This document shows positions 23,628-33,804 of a stretch of DNA of 64,000 nucleotides, one piece after another. Source of the DNA: Neoechinorhynchus agilis (Eukaryota > Acanthocephala); the NCBI GenBank assembly GCA_051530055.1, contig CM121342.1:7936001-8000000 (forward strand), in the 5' to 3' direction. The translations under genes were made by a program, and so were the position numbers. Position 1 is the first letter of the stretch; every line of letters starts with the position of its first letter. The notes under the pieces were generated by a model, which saw only the letters and a list, made by a program, of their open reading frames with translations, had not been told where the DNA came from and ran no database searches.

Positions 23628-24077
23628 ATGGTGCGACCAAATACCGCTAGGACTGAGAGAAGAAAACGCAAGCTGGTTATAAGTGAAGAATTGGAGCAGA
23701 AGGAGTTAGACGAAAAGAATAAGGAGATTCTGGATAATTTGGATACTGTTATGGTGGAATTTAAAAGGCGTGTTCAACGTGATCAGTGGAATGCTATTGT
23801 AAATAATAGTTCACGGAGAAGATGCCGAAGACAATACAGCATCCCGAAATTATCTTTTGTAAAGACGTTCCGTTCGATTTTTATGTCAGTGACCTCGAAG
23901 CGTTTCCGAGTCACAAGCGCAGCGCTGGATATTTTTCAATTGGCTGCGGAGAATGAATTGGTCGGTATGATGGAACTCAGCCGTCTCCTTATTTGTCATG
24001 CAAGACGAAAAACGTTCATGCTCAGGGACCTGGCTCTTTACAAATCAATCTATGACAACTTTGTCAATAAAAATTGA
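23628..24077 (+). CDS. Histone H3 variant (CENP-A-like candidate), right copy
   Basis: A second intact, intronless 149-codon copy, ATG at 23628 and TGA at 24075-24077. It is transcribed away from the left copy, so the two genes diverge from the palindrome centre. The histone fold is encoded by about 23841-24074. Key residues are the same as in the left copy: KLSF at 74-77, SAALDIFQLAAENELVG at 97-113, HARRKTFM at 124-131 and LRDLAL at 132-137. It has A56 where the left copy has P56, so both copies remain open and selection or gene conversion has kept them alike. As in H3, the last helix is short, but the C-terminal end (YDNFVNKN) is different. The upstream sequence differs from the left arm by a small deletion near 23498. 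Assignment to the centromeric class is inference. Confidence 0.8.
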   Translation: MVRPNTARTERRKRKLVISEELEQKELDEKNKEILDNLDTVMVEFKRRVQRDQWNAIVNNSSRRRCRRQYSIPKLSFVKTFRSIFMSVTSKRFRVTSAALDIFQLAAENELVGMMELSRLLICHARRKTFMLRDLALYKSIYDNFVNKN

Positions 24078-24114
24078 ATGTGTCTGTGTATGAAAAATCG
24101 GATTTGTTGATTTC

Positions 24115-24120
24115 AATAAA
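24115..24120 (+). terminator. Poly(A) signal AATAAA of right H3-variant gene
   Basis: AATAAA 38 bp after the stop. Another AATAAA (24066-24071) lies within the final codons. Confidence 0.5.
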
Positions 24121-24339
24121 CATTCATCATCGGCTTCTATAATAATTCTGTGTTTTTTCGTGAAAAGAATAGTAGAAACTGATGGTTCTCTGTCACAAAT
24201 TTAATCTACCTGTTTTTAGAAGTCCAACGAAGCAATCGAATTAATAAATCAGTGTCGATTTTATTAATCATCAAAAGAAGAACACAAAAATCATGTTAAA
24301 CATAAAATGGAGTCGTAAATACTTGCAAACAATAATTGA

Positions 24340-24368
24340 CTGAAGAAGTCCAGTGTGATTGGACGAAA
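24340..24368 (+). repeat. Hammerhead-like core in right arm
   Basis: CTGAAGA, one base, GTCCA / 7-base loop / TGGAC, GAAA. After the core comes TATTTCAATTAAA and then GTC, which would fit a helix III and cleavage triplet. Confidence 0.45.
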
Positions 24369-25329
24369 TATTTCAATTAAAGTCAGTCTTTGATATGTAA
24401 TTTTTCCCCGCCGTCACATAAATCTACAACTTCTTTAAAATGATTATTTCGTCGATCGTATCCGCTTATCGAAATAATCGCTAAAAAGTTCGGAGCTAAT
24501 GATCGATATTATTTAAGATGGACGATTGCTTTAAAGCTTTTTCGCGTTTTTTAATGGTTTTTGCACTTCTTGGCGGTAATCCATTTTCTTTAAAGTATAA
24601 TAAACTAATTGATTGCCTTCTACATATTTAAAAACGGCCAAATCAGTCGATCTTCGTGGATTTGCTTAAAATTCAACCCTACAAACGATATTTCAATCGC
24701 TAAGCGCCATTTTGAACAAAGTGTGCTATTTCGACATCCGTTTAATCTGATTATTGATAGAAATCAAACATTCTGTATCGTAATTAAAGCGTCCGATTTA
24801 CTTGCCTGAGATGCCGGATATCTAGGATAATTCTATTCAATCATTCGGTCTGTATTTTAATTTATGAAATACACTTTTCGGCCTACTGTCAGGAATCATT
24901 GTGTTACTTTGAGGCGTACTTCAATCGTGAAGTTGTCGCAAAGGAGAATACTGTTAATACAAAGAAAGGTTTAGGAGGACCCATGTACCTTTGGGTCCTT
25001 TTCCGTTAATATGGATATATGCAGCCGAGGGACGGTTCGTTCGGGAGGTAATATCTGGTCGGAGGGATTCCTATTCGGGTAGGAACTAAGGAGCGTAGGT
25101 ACAGGGAGGTGCGAGGTGCTTGCTTCAACATCGCATTTTATCTAATTTCGTCTTCCACTCTGGATAAACTATGATAGGAGGAATCGTCAATAAACGGCAA
25201 CTCAAGAAACACACGGTTCTTATCCGATGTCACGACTGTCGGCCTTTCAAATCTAGCGCTTACTTCTTCCAACGAGATTACTTCGATGGTCGAAATTAAA
25301 CACGGAAGCTGCTTAACTCATTTGGCGCA

Positions 25330-25970
25330 AGTCCCATTTCAGATTTGATTGAAATTGGAGACTCAGAATTCTTAGGGAGGTTACTCGTAGGATGTCATTT
25401 AGAATCTCGGGGGAAGATTTGGGGTTGTGTGAGAATGAAGGGATCATTTCGAAGCATTTAGAGAAATTGAGATGGAGTTTGTGATTGGTGCAGAAATCTT
25501 TTATGTGTGTGATTTCGTTATAGGTTCAGGAAAGGGGAATGATACGGGTGACGTGGGAGCGATTATTGTGTAGGTTGCGTAGGAGCGTATCATAAATGCA
25601 AAGTAGGGCATCGTTGCAGAAAATTTGGATCGGAAGCCGAATTGAATAAGTGTAATTTTTAGAATGAAGATTGATAGAAGGTGTGCTTTAAAGCATCTCT
25701 CTAAGATTTTAGAGAAGGAAGGTAAGAAAGAGATGGGTCGAAAACTTGGAGCAGGTTTACCCGATCTGTTTTAAGCAATTAGGGAAGATTCCGGCCTTGA
25801 AACTTTGGTTGATTATATGGGTCAGTGGATCAATTAAATCAGGGGTGATAAAGCGTAGAGCCCAGTAGGGAATGGGAAAGTTAGTGGATGATTTGCGTGG
25901 CGTTTTTTTGTATTTTTCCATCAGAAGTGACTGGGAGAGGAGGTTTGCCATCTTTTCGTGCAGAGGATGT
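25330..25970 (-). mobile_element. LINE-A fragment (pre-RT, RT start and 3' part), partly inside the right arm
   Basis: On the minus strand it reads YKKTPRKSSTNFPIPYWALR, then ALRFITPDLIDPLTHIINQS and FKAGIFPNC, the segment just before RT motif 1. A stop then interrupts it, and degraded RT and 3' sequence identical to the left-arm LINE-A piece follow. About 25330-25593 is arm sequence and the remainder lies outside the palindrome. Confidence 0.8.
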
Positions 25971-27439
25971 CTTGTTTTCATCGAGTTCAACGAATGAAAA
26001 ATTGAAGCTTTACTGTAATCAAAGCACAATTTTCATGCTGTCCATTTACCGCTGAACAGTAAATCTATCGCCGAACAAAAAAAGAGAAATAAGAGTCGTG
26101 AATATTTCATAACGATGAAATCAAAGTTCAGATCGAACAATACTATAATTCGCATGTAAACTCATTTTGAAATATTTCAGATATTCGACGTTTTCCTCGT
26201 TCGAAATATCTAAATTCAAAATATGCTTTGTGATCGCTTTCGCGACCTTTTTGAGGATTTATGGTCGTTTACGTCTTCACTTATTTCCTTTTGGAGCTCA
26301 TTCGATATTTTTAAATAAAACAATTGACCGGAAACTAGACAATTGTTAACCAATTCATTTTAGTGCTACAAAAACAACAAAATTAATTTGAAACAATTAA
26401 AAATTCATGGTGAAATATTGCTTGCATTTATACGAAAATAAAAATTACGAGGCAAAGGTTAGTTATCAAGCATAGACAAAACTGAATTTCGGTTTATTCT
26501 TCTTTTGAGCGATTTTTGCACATTTTACGCCGATTTATTGATAAAAATGATTTTGGATATATTATGAAGACAGATTATCAAAAACGTATTTTGCAAATAA
26601 TCTTATAAATTAGACTTTCCGTATAGTTGAAACTTCCTAAAAGATTGACTATTCAATTTTGGTTGTTTGTCACTTTTTTGCACCTTTCGATGGTTTGGTT
26701 ACCAGATCTAAAGTCTCTTAAACAATTAGGCAATGGAGATCAAAAGATTAAGGGAGATTGTTTTGTTTATGATTCTTAGAAGACACCATGCGCCATCTTT
26801 TTTATATTTTTGGTGCTTCAAAAGGTTTCTGTATTTTTTTAAATCTTAATCCAACCGTTTTTAAAAATAATGCGAGAAATCAGTTAAAGACTGAGTGCAG
26901 AATAAGAAGCTACTTTGCCGAATCGTTTCGCTTTTGACCAATTTAATCTCACCAATTTATCCTTAATTTTAATTCTTAACACTATTTTGAGCAGTGTTCA
27001 AAAGTACAACATGTTCACTTTACTCCGTTCATAATAATAAAATTTTAGCTTTATTAAAGAACATAGTTCCATTAGTATGACAATGGATACTAGAAGTCGT
27101 CGATGCAGATTATCTTTATGGAACTTTTTTAATTTCAGGCATCGTCCTAATAAAAGATATTTTGTTATTGTAATGACAATGCAGTCGCACAAAAAAACTG
27201 AATTAAAGTCAAATTGGAATAAGGTGATAAGAAATGTAACTACCTTCAAGTGTTAATACAGGTTTGCGAGGAAAATAACGCAGAATTATAGAAATAAAAA
27301 TATTCAGCTTCAATATACGCGCAGATCTTTAAAAATGACTATAAAGTCGCTATTCAAATGATCCACAAAAACAAATTTACTAATTTTTAAAAGTTGAAGG
27401 TAAAAGCTTTTAAAATTACAAAAATTGAGTATCCCACAA

Positions 27440-27865
27440 AACACTAAGCGATTTTTTAGCTTGGAAAACATTTACCATGAATTTTGTGTGTGGATTTTAT
27501 TAATTATCAATACAGTAATAAGTAATTTTCCTTCTTTTCTAGGGGTAACGCGAATAATTGTTTGTTGGAAAACATTGCTGATATCCATACCACAGACAAA
27601 AGCAAAACCTAATAACAAATCCATTTCTGTGAACTACCCAACGAGTTCTACCAAATCGGATTAATGGCCGCAAATGTTTATCGATTTTCAGAAAATCTAT
27701 TCTACAGGTTTGTATCGAACTGCATTTAAAAAGTAAGTTATAATCAAGAGAATTTCGGCCAGAATTTCTTTTTTAAAAACCAGTAATAGTTGACGTGAAT
27801 CATTACTTAGAAAAAAAGAAAATTAATAAATTAGTGGAAATGTTCGATTTTTGTTACTGATGTGA
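27440..27865. repeat. Direct repeat, first copy (partner 28030-28450)
   Basis: From CACTAAGC.ATTTTTTAGC to about ATAATTGGAACAAAAATCTG the two segments are nearly identical. The second copy lacks about 40 bp (27803-27840) and a few bases near 27740. The separation is about 590 bp. Confidence 0.9.
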
Positions 27866-28029
27866 TAATTGGAACAAAAATCTGCTTCAAGTCTAAATTT
27901 TTTGCATTAAAACTTCACATTTGTGCGCCTCATTCAATGAATCCACTTTAGAGTCTACAAAGTAAAAAAATAAGAAAAACGTAAAAAAGTGATGTTCTTT
28001 AAAAATCTCGCAAAGATTTTATTTTTATA

Positions 28030-28450
28030 CACTAAGCAATTTTTTAGCTTGGAAAACATTTACCATGAATTTTGTGTGTGGATTTTATTAATTATCAATA
28101 CAGTAATAAGTAATTTTCCTTCTTTTCTAGGGGTAACGCGAATAATTGTTTGTTGGAAAACATTGCTGATATCCATACCACAGACAAAAGCAAAACCTAA
28201 TAACAAATCCATTTCTGTGAACTACCCAACGAGTTCTACCAAATCGGATTAATGGCCGCAAATGTTTATCGATTTTCAGAAAATCTATTCTACAGGTTTG
28301 TATCGAACTGCATTTAAAAAGTAAGTTATAATCAAAATTTCGGCCAGAATTTTTTTTTAAAAACCAGTAATAGTTGACGTGAATCTGTTCGATTTTTGTT
28401 ACTGATGTGATAATTGGAACAAAAATCTGCTTCAAGTCTAATTTTTTAAT
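28030..28450. repeat. Direct repeat, second copy (partner 27440-27865)
   Basis: See partner. The last part, before TTTTTTAATAAAATG, also matches 27870-27900. Confidence 0.9.
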
Positions 28451-28744
28451 AAAATGAAAATGATTGATTTTTGACTTGTTAATTATTTCGGAAAAAACGG
28501 AATATTGTTTAACCTTTGAAAACCCAGTATAAAAGTGTACCTTTTTACTTGGAATAAAGGAAAAAGTTCGAATAAATGACAAGTAAGCCCGTATTCTATT
28601 CAGAGACCTTTGTCGATAATGAAAATCACTGACTTCGAAAAGAGATTTCGCTACTTGATAATTATGATTGGAGGTCACTTTTAACCCTTTGGATTCGGAT
28701 TTACATTAATTTACTTGTATTATTTTTGATGTTATATTTTGTGT

Positions 28745-29020
28745 TTGCCTATGGCGGAAACAATTGAATGAATGCTATTAAATCCGATATTTCGCCACAA
28801 TCTTTTGCCTCTTTATCAAGGTTTCTACGAGCTCTCATATTTAAAAACTTACAAGAAACCTTTATCAAAACACCTACAAGATTGTGCCTACGAAATATTC
28901 GAATTAATAAATTCGTTTAATTTTTACGCCGGAAACAATTGAATGAATGTTATTAAATCCGATATTTCGCCACAATCTTTTGCCTCTTTATCAAGGTTTC
29001 TACTAGCTCTCATCTCCTTT
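28745..29020. repeat. Pair of direct repeats of about 90 bp
   Basis: CGGAAACAATTGAATGAATG through TATCAAGGTTTCTAC occurs at about 28754-28842 and again at about 28930-29015, with 2-3 differences. Confidence 0.85.
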
Positions 29021-29143
29021 GGCCCTTTAGGCGTACGATAAAGGTGAATATAGCGACAAATCACACGTTTTTGATTCTTCCGTGTTTTGAGAAATGGCAA
29101 TCGCGCGAATTTCTGGTTTACTTTGCATCGACACTTTTTTAAA

Positions 29144-29947
29144 ATGACTGAACGTTATGGATTTTCGTTGACGACATTTAGGTTTGGTTTTTTGTTTAGA
29201 GATTGTTTATCATCTCGAATTTTTATAGTCCAACGGGTAAACTCGTTCAGATTGAGTACGCATTGAACGCGGTGACTTCAGCTCCTCCTTCAGTTGCCAT
29301 AAAAGGTAATTTTGTATCTTTTCCTTCGTTTTGTTAGTGTTATTTAATAAAAAGCCAAAAACGGGGTTGTTTTGGCTACTGAAAAGAAAGTTGCGTCCAG
29401 TCTTCATGATCATGAGAGTATAAAGAAGATAAACAAAATCTGCCACAATATTGGAATGGTCTACAGCGGTCTTGGACCGGACTACCGTCTTCTTCTCACC
29501 TACTCACGTCAACTCGCTCAACAATACATTTTCAAGTACGAACCGAATGTTCCGCCAATTCAATTGGTAAAAAGCGTTGCTGATGTGATGCAGGAGTATA
29601 CCCAGTCCGGCGGAGTTAGACCATTCGGAGTGTCTCTCCTTATCGGTGGATACGATTATGACAAAGACGAACCATACGTGTTCCAATGCGATCCATCCGG
29701 CTCGTATTTCGCTTGGAAGGCGACTGTTCTCGGTCGGAACTATATGACCGGTCGTGCTTTCCTTGAGAAAAGATATAATGAAAATCTTATGCTTGAAGAT
29801 GCCGTACATACGGCCGTCGTCACACTCAAAGAACTCTTCGAAGGTCAAATGAACGAAGACAATATCGAAATTGGTATCTGCGACAAAGAAAATGGATTCC
29901 GGGTTCTTAGTGCGAACGAAGTTAAAGATTATCTGAGTGGGATTTAA
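29144..29947 (+). CDS. PSMA2: 20S proteasome subunit alpha type-2
   Basis: One of the seven alpha subunits that form the outer rings and the gate of the 20S proteasome, in the cytosol and nucleus. Three exons: 29144-29181, 29229-29305 and 29355-29947, with 47- and 49-nt GT...AG introns; 235 residues, the usual length. The protein begins [20 protein letters not shown] and carries the alpha-type signature ([17 protein letters not shown]). Other strongly conserved stretches are [67 protein letters not shown] and [12 protein letters not shown]. The assignment to alpha-2, not another alpha, rests on the match over the whole length. The next ATG (30001) lies only 54 bp after the stop. Confidence 0.96.
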
Positions 29948-30000
29948 TGCGGTTCTCCTTTTTTGTCCCAACAACACAATTTTACCTTCGTTTTTCAGAT

Positions 30001-30189
30001 ATGAAAAAATTGACGCAAATTGCGTTGGGGAAAATTGGCAGCATGGACGCCCGATACTTCAATAATCTGCTAGAAAGACAATCTCCTTTTTTTCAGGAAA
30101 AGTTCTTGGATACCGTCAGTCTTAGTACTATTCTTATAAGTCAGTGTTTGTGTAGATACAGGGAAGGTCTTTTCTCCATAGTTTCGTAG
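30001..30189 (+). CDS. Short open frame behind PSMA2, possible 5' exon of the next gene
   Basis: ATG at 30001 follows TTTTTCAGAT, a good splice-acceptor-like site, 54 bp after the PSMA2 stop. It encodes MKKLTQIALGKIGSMDARYF, then NNLLERQSPFFQEKFLDTV, and ends at TAG 30187-30189. This may be the first exon of the leucine-rich gene at 30523, or a small gene in its own right. I cannot choose a donor site that keeps phase. Confidence 0.35.
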   Translation: MKKLTQIALGKIGSMDARYFNNLLERQSPFFQEKFLDTVSLSTILISQCLCRYREGLFSIVS

Positions 30190-30522
30190 ATTGTTAAACG
30201 AATTTTTCGATTAGCCGATCGTAGAAGGAAAATTCGATGATTTACAAATCGCGAAGAACGAAAAACATTACTCGATGCTTTTCCGTTGAAACATTTACTT
30301 CAGAATAGGGCACTCTTATGGATAACTCAAAAAGTTAATCGAATTAAAATATTCGAAGTTTTTCAAGTTGATACTTTTAAAATCAAAAAATATCCGTTTA
30401 GTTTATTTATATTCTAAAATATCTGTTTGAGAAAATTTTACTTGTACTCACGAGTCAAAACTCGCGTCGTTCGAATTTAACAATTTTTTTGTAAAATCAG
30501 AATTAAAAGTTTTTTGTCTCAG

Positions 30523-32310
30523 TGTTTGTTTATTTTTGACATTGGAGCTACACAAACACTACGATACCCTTGGAATAGAAATCCCCATAAGCTACGTTCA
30601 TCGATGGCAAATCGTCCTCTCCATTTTATTGAGCCAAAGTGATATGAACTCCGATGACATTATGCTGACAACAACGAAATTACTGAGGAATCGATCTCTT
30701 CGAGAAGTGTTCATTGACGTGTATATGTGTGAGTTTGTGATGGTTGGCGACGTGTTGATTTACCGCGATCCGGGTGGAATGGAAATGCCTGCGGTTCTAC
30801 TACCTCTAAAGCACCTGATCTCTGAACCCAATCGAGTTGAGCGCATATCGCATTCACAATCGATGGCAATGACTGCCATTTACGCTTCCTTTCTAGAGTC
30901 GCTTAATAATGAAGAATTTACTTTCATAGCCCACGGAGGCATTCGTCTTAATTTTGAGAAGTTTTTGTATTACACTCGAAAGCCATTCCTGAAGCGAATA
31001 ATCGGTGTTCATTTTGACGGTCAGCAGTTGGAGTACAAGAAGGCCAGTAAGATTACCGATTTCTTCACTGAACTCCTTACTGAAAACCGCGTCAAATTCG
31101 TGAACCTGATTGACCTCAGGTCTCATTGCTTTCGTAATATTGCTCTTCGGTGCACTGTGCTTAGTTCAATCGATCAATGTTGGGACCGGGTATTGGCCCA
31201 TTTTAGCGAAGATTTCATCAAGGAAGTCATGGATGGATCCAAACCTCTGATTGAATCCCCGATTGATGAAAACGACAAGGATGCGATGATTCGTGGCGAA
31301 GTGGGTTCTATGCAGCGAAGACGACTAATGTTCGAACAAGTTCATATCGATAATATCGCAGCTGATCGGCCTCTAAGACAATCCGTCGTCAATGAACTGA
31401 AGCATCTTTTATTGGGATGCCAGAAATACCTCATTGAGCTTAGATTAGAAAGGCTAAGTATTTGTTTTCAAACGTGGAAAATCCTTGGGGATTTGGGACA
31501 AATCCAAAGACTATTGCTGGTTGACGTTTATACCGAGGGTGATCCCATCTGCAATCTTAGTATCATTTGTCATACTCTCCACGAGCGATTCGGTAGGAAA
31601 AATGGGCTCTCTGTAACGCTTTCAAGTGTTTATCCGCATGTCGCTAAGCTGTCAAACACCAAAGCTTGCCATAAATGCATTGATGGTTCTGGCAACAATG
31701 AATGCGGGCACGCTCCTTCGATATGTAAACTGCCCAAGACTCTATGGTCCCCGTTGGAACGGCTCGTCGTTGCTTCGACTCTCATCACTGAATGCGGTGT
31801 GATTTCGTTAGCTGGACTCATTGAAGCCTCGGAGAATCTAAAGGAGCTCCAACTTACTAATATCCTCGTATGGTTATCGTCTGTTGATGAACTATTGTGC
31901 TTTTGGATCGGTTCATCAACAGATTTTTAAACGAAACTCCAAAGCTCTGTGACGAACATGCAACGATCGGCCGACTGTGGGAGCGACTGATACAACAAAT
32001 CAGGAATCGGTACAAAACTCTGTCAAGACTGTTCCTCCGTCGTCTTAATTTCGATATTCGTTGCTGGAAAGGACTAAGTGAATATATGGATTTGCGTGAA
32101 CGAGATTGGAAGATGGGTTGTTTACCTGAACCGCTGGAAAGTACCGAGATTAGAATACAAGAAATGCAGGTACCACTCGATTTTATTTCCCATTTGAAAA
32201 GTATAATCAACGGTTGCAAATCAATTAGGCATGTTCAAGTGGTTAATTGTAATATAGAAGATACTGTGTATACACCCGATGTAGAAGACTTTACTCCAGA
32301 TAATCCATAA
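30523..32310 (+). CDS. Unrecognised leucine-rich protein (F-box/LRR-like layout), exon structure uncertain
   Basis: A long frame from an acceptor-like GTCTCAG at 30522 to 31930 is followed by a second frame to TAA at 32308-32310. They overlap at 31868-31944, where a small intron is likely (a donor GTATGG at 31868 is good, but the nearest good acceptor at 31922 does not keep phase; one at 31944 does). There is no ATG near the 5' end of the first frame, so an upstream exon is needed. The protein has no clear motif beyond scattered LRR-like stretches (LKHLLLGCQKYLIELRLERL, LERLVVASTLITECG) and a CHKC...C...C cluster near its middle. Its last 110 residues include YMDLRERDWKMGCLPEP and a conserved end VEDFTPDNP. 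A partial second copy lies at 43578-43905. Confidence 0.55.
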
Positions 32311-32464
32311 TAAAGAATTCGTAAGCGCGTGTGGCTGAAGATTTCGATGAGGTGAATGTTTCTCGCTATTTGAGTTTTATGATATTTTTCCAATACAATC
32401 GATATTACTAAAACAATAATAGCACTGCACCTCTGGGTCCGCATGAACACTAAAACCAAATGAT

Positions 32465-33780
32465 AGATTCCTTGAATCTGGAAGAGGACAAGTTTAAGAA
32501 GGGATCAAGTTGGGTAGACCACCAGAGTCTTTGACGGCCTGCCACCATTTGGATTTGCAACTTGAACGAATTTTTGCGGGCCGCTATTATTTTGAAAGAT
32601 AGTACTTTTTGTAAACGGGGAAAGTCAAGATATTGATTGAGATGGGTCTTAGATGCATGATTTCGAAGGAGTTTCAAGATGGGGATTATCCATGGTGGGT
32701 CACGGTTGCATATTCGAATGAATTTCTTGGGTATTGTTAAATTCAGAGAATATTTTATGATTGAGGTAAGGGAGGACATGGCCAAGGAAGGGTCATTTGT
32801 GTTGATGGAGTGAATAACAGAATTGAATAATTTGATAAAATTGTAGAAGTTTTGATCCCGTTTACCCCAGACGGGTAGGCGAGTTGATTTTTCAAGCTGA
32901 GTTGGAGTAGAGGGAGCGATAAGGGCAGAAGAGTTATAAGATTTAGCGTGGGAAAGAGTTTAGAGGCGGATGAGTAGACGTCCATAAGTGGTGAAAACTT
33001 TGTCGAGGTGGACGTCAAGAAGTGCTGGGAAGTCAATTCGTTGACGCAACTCGGAGAAGGGCAGAAGAGGAAATAGTTTACTGAAATCCCCTGCAATTAA
33101 GAAATGGTGTGAATTTGTGGAGTTTATGAGCTCCGTTATAAGATCAATTTGGAGCAAAGAGGACGAAAGGCAGGAGGGCGATAGACGCCAGCAATAGTGA
33201 ATTCTCTAATGCCGTTGAGCTCGCGGGCTGTATGGAAGCTCTGTGCTCGGGAAGGATGACTTAATTTTTGTTTAAGGGATAAGCCACGCTTCAGCTAAGG
33301 TGATTGCGTTGGCTTTTTAAGTGAATGAAATGAGTAATATTTCATCTACTTTAAGGAGGGGACTTTGAGTGTTGGAGCAGATTACGATGGGGAAAGCAAT
33401 TTTGGATTTAGGCACAATGGTACAAGGAAATGAGGGAGATTGCGGATGTTTTGGTTGTCGTGAATGATAGATTAAAGGAGGAATCGTTACAAGTTGTCGA
33501 TCCCAAAGCACTGATTATCCAGCAGGGCGAAAGTCGGGGAACAAATCGAAAATTTGTGTTGGGATGAGTGATTTGCATAAATAGAAGCGCGCGTTGAGTT
33601 GAGAATTCGTGTAGATCAGCAACAATTTGATGAACCGATTTATGGATTATTTGTGTAGGGGATAAGTGATAATTTTTAAGTTGTTTTAGGAGGGTAATCA
33701 TGTTTAATGTGGAAATTTGCGTCATTGTGGTTTATAAGTTTTCGGGCACCGTCAAAGAAATTAGGAAGTCGGTAACTGGT
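32465..33780 (-). mobile_element. LINE-A copy: endonuclease domain and linker, decayed
   Basis: On the minus strand, pieces of an AP-endonuclease-type domain appear in several frames: FSTQRALLFMQITHPNTNF, then STNSHHFLIAGDFSKLFPLL (the GDFN box is GDFS here) and LDKVFTTYGRLLI. The linker leading to the RT (KTHLNQYLDFPRLQKVLSFK) follows, and it ends before the RT. Many frameshifts. The linker and endonuclease stretches match the copy at 46.5-49.1 kb. Confidence 0.82.
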
Positions 33781-33804
33781 GGAGCATTTAGAATGTTACA
33801 AGCT

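Larger units (their letters stand above)
22589..25593. repeat. Right arm of the large inverted repeat (palindrome)
   Basis: Reverse complement of 14358-17369, of nearly equal length. The outer edge lies within LINE-A sequence at CGTATCAT (25593); the inner edge lies in the short subrepeats at about 22589. Confidence 0.93.
25971..29143. other. AT-rich intergenic region with local duplications
   Basis: No gene recognised. Frames of 79-183 codons here are partly created by the duplication at 27443/28032. Two direct duplications are listed separately. Confidence 0.5.

Noticed and set aside
14358-25593. Palindrome as a large DNA transposon with long terminal inverted repeats
   Set aside because: No transposase or other replication genes of such an element are present, the arms end inside LINE-A debris, and they carry host-type genes.
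28127-28678. 183-codon minus-strand frame
   Set aside because: Half of it lies in the duplicated AT-rich segment and the rest is low-complexity; no domain or codon character.
30523-32310. Idea that the leucine-rich protein is a definite F-box/FBXL protein
   Set aside because: No F-box motif is visible and LRR-like stretches are irregular, so only a layout resemblance is stated.
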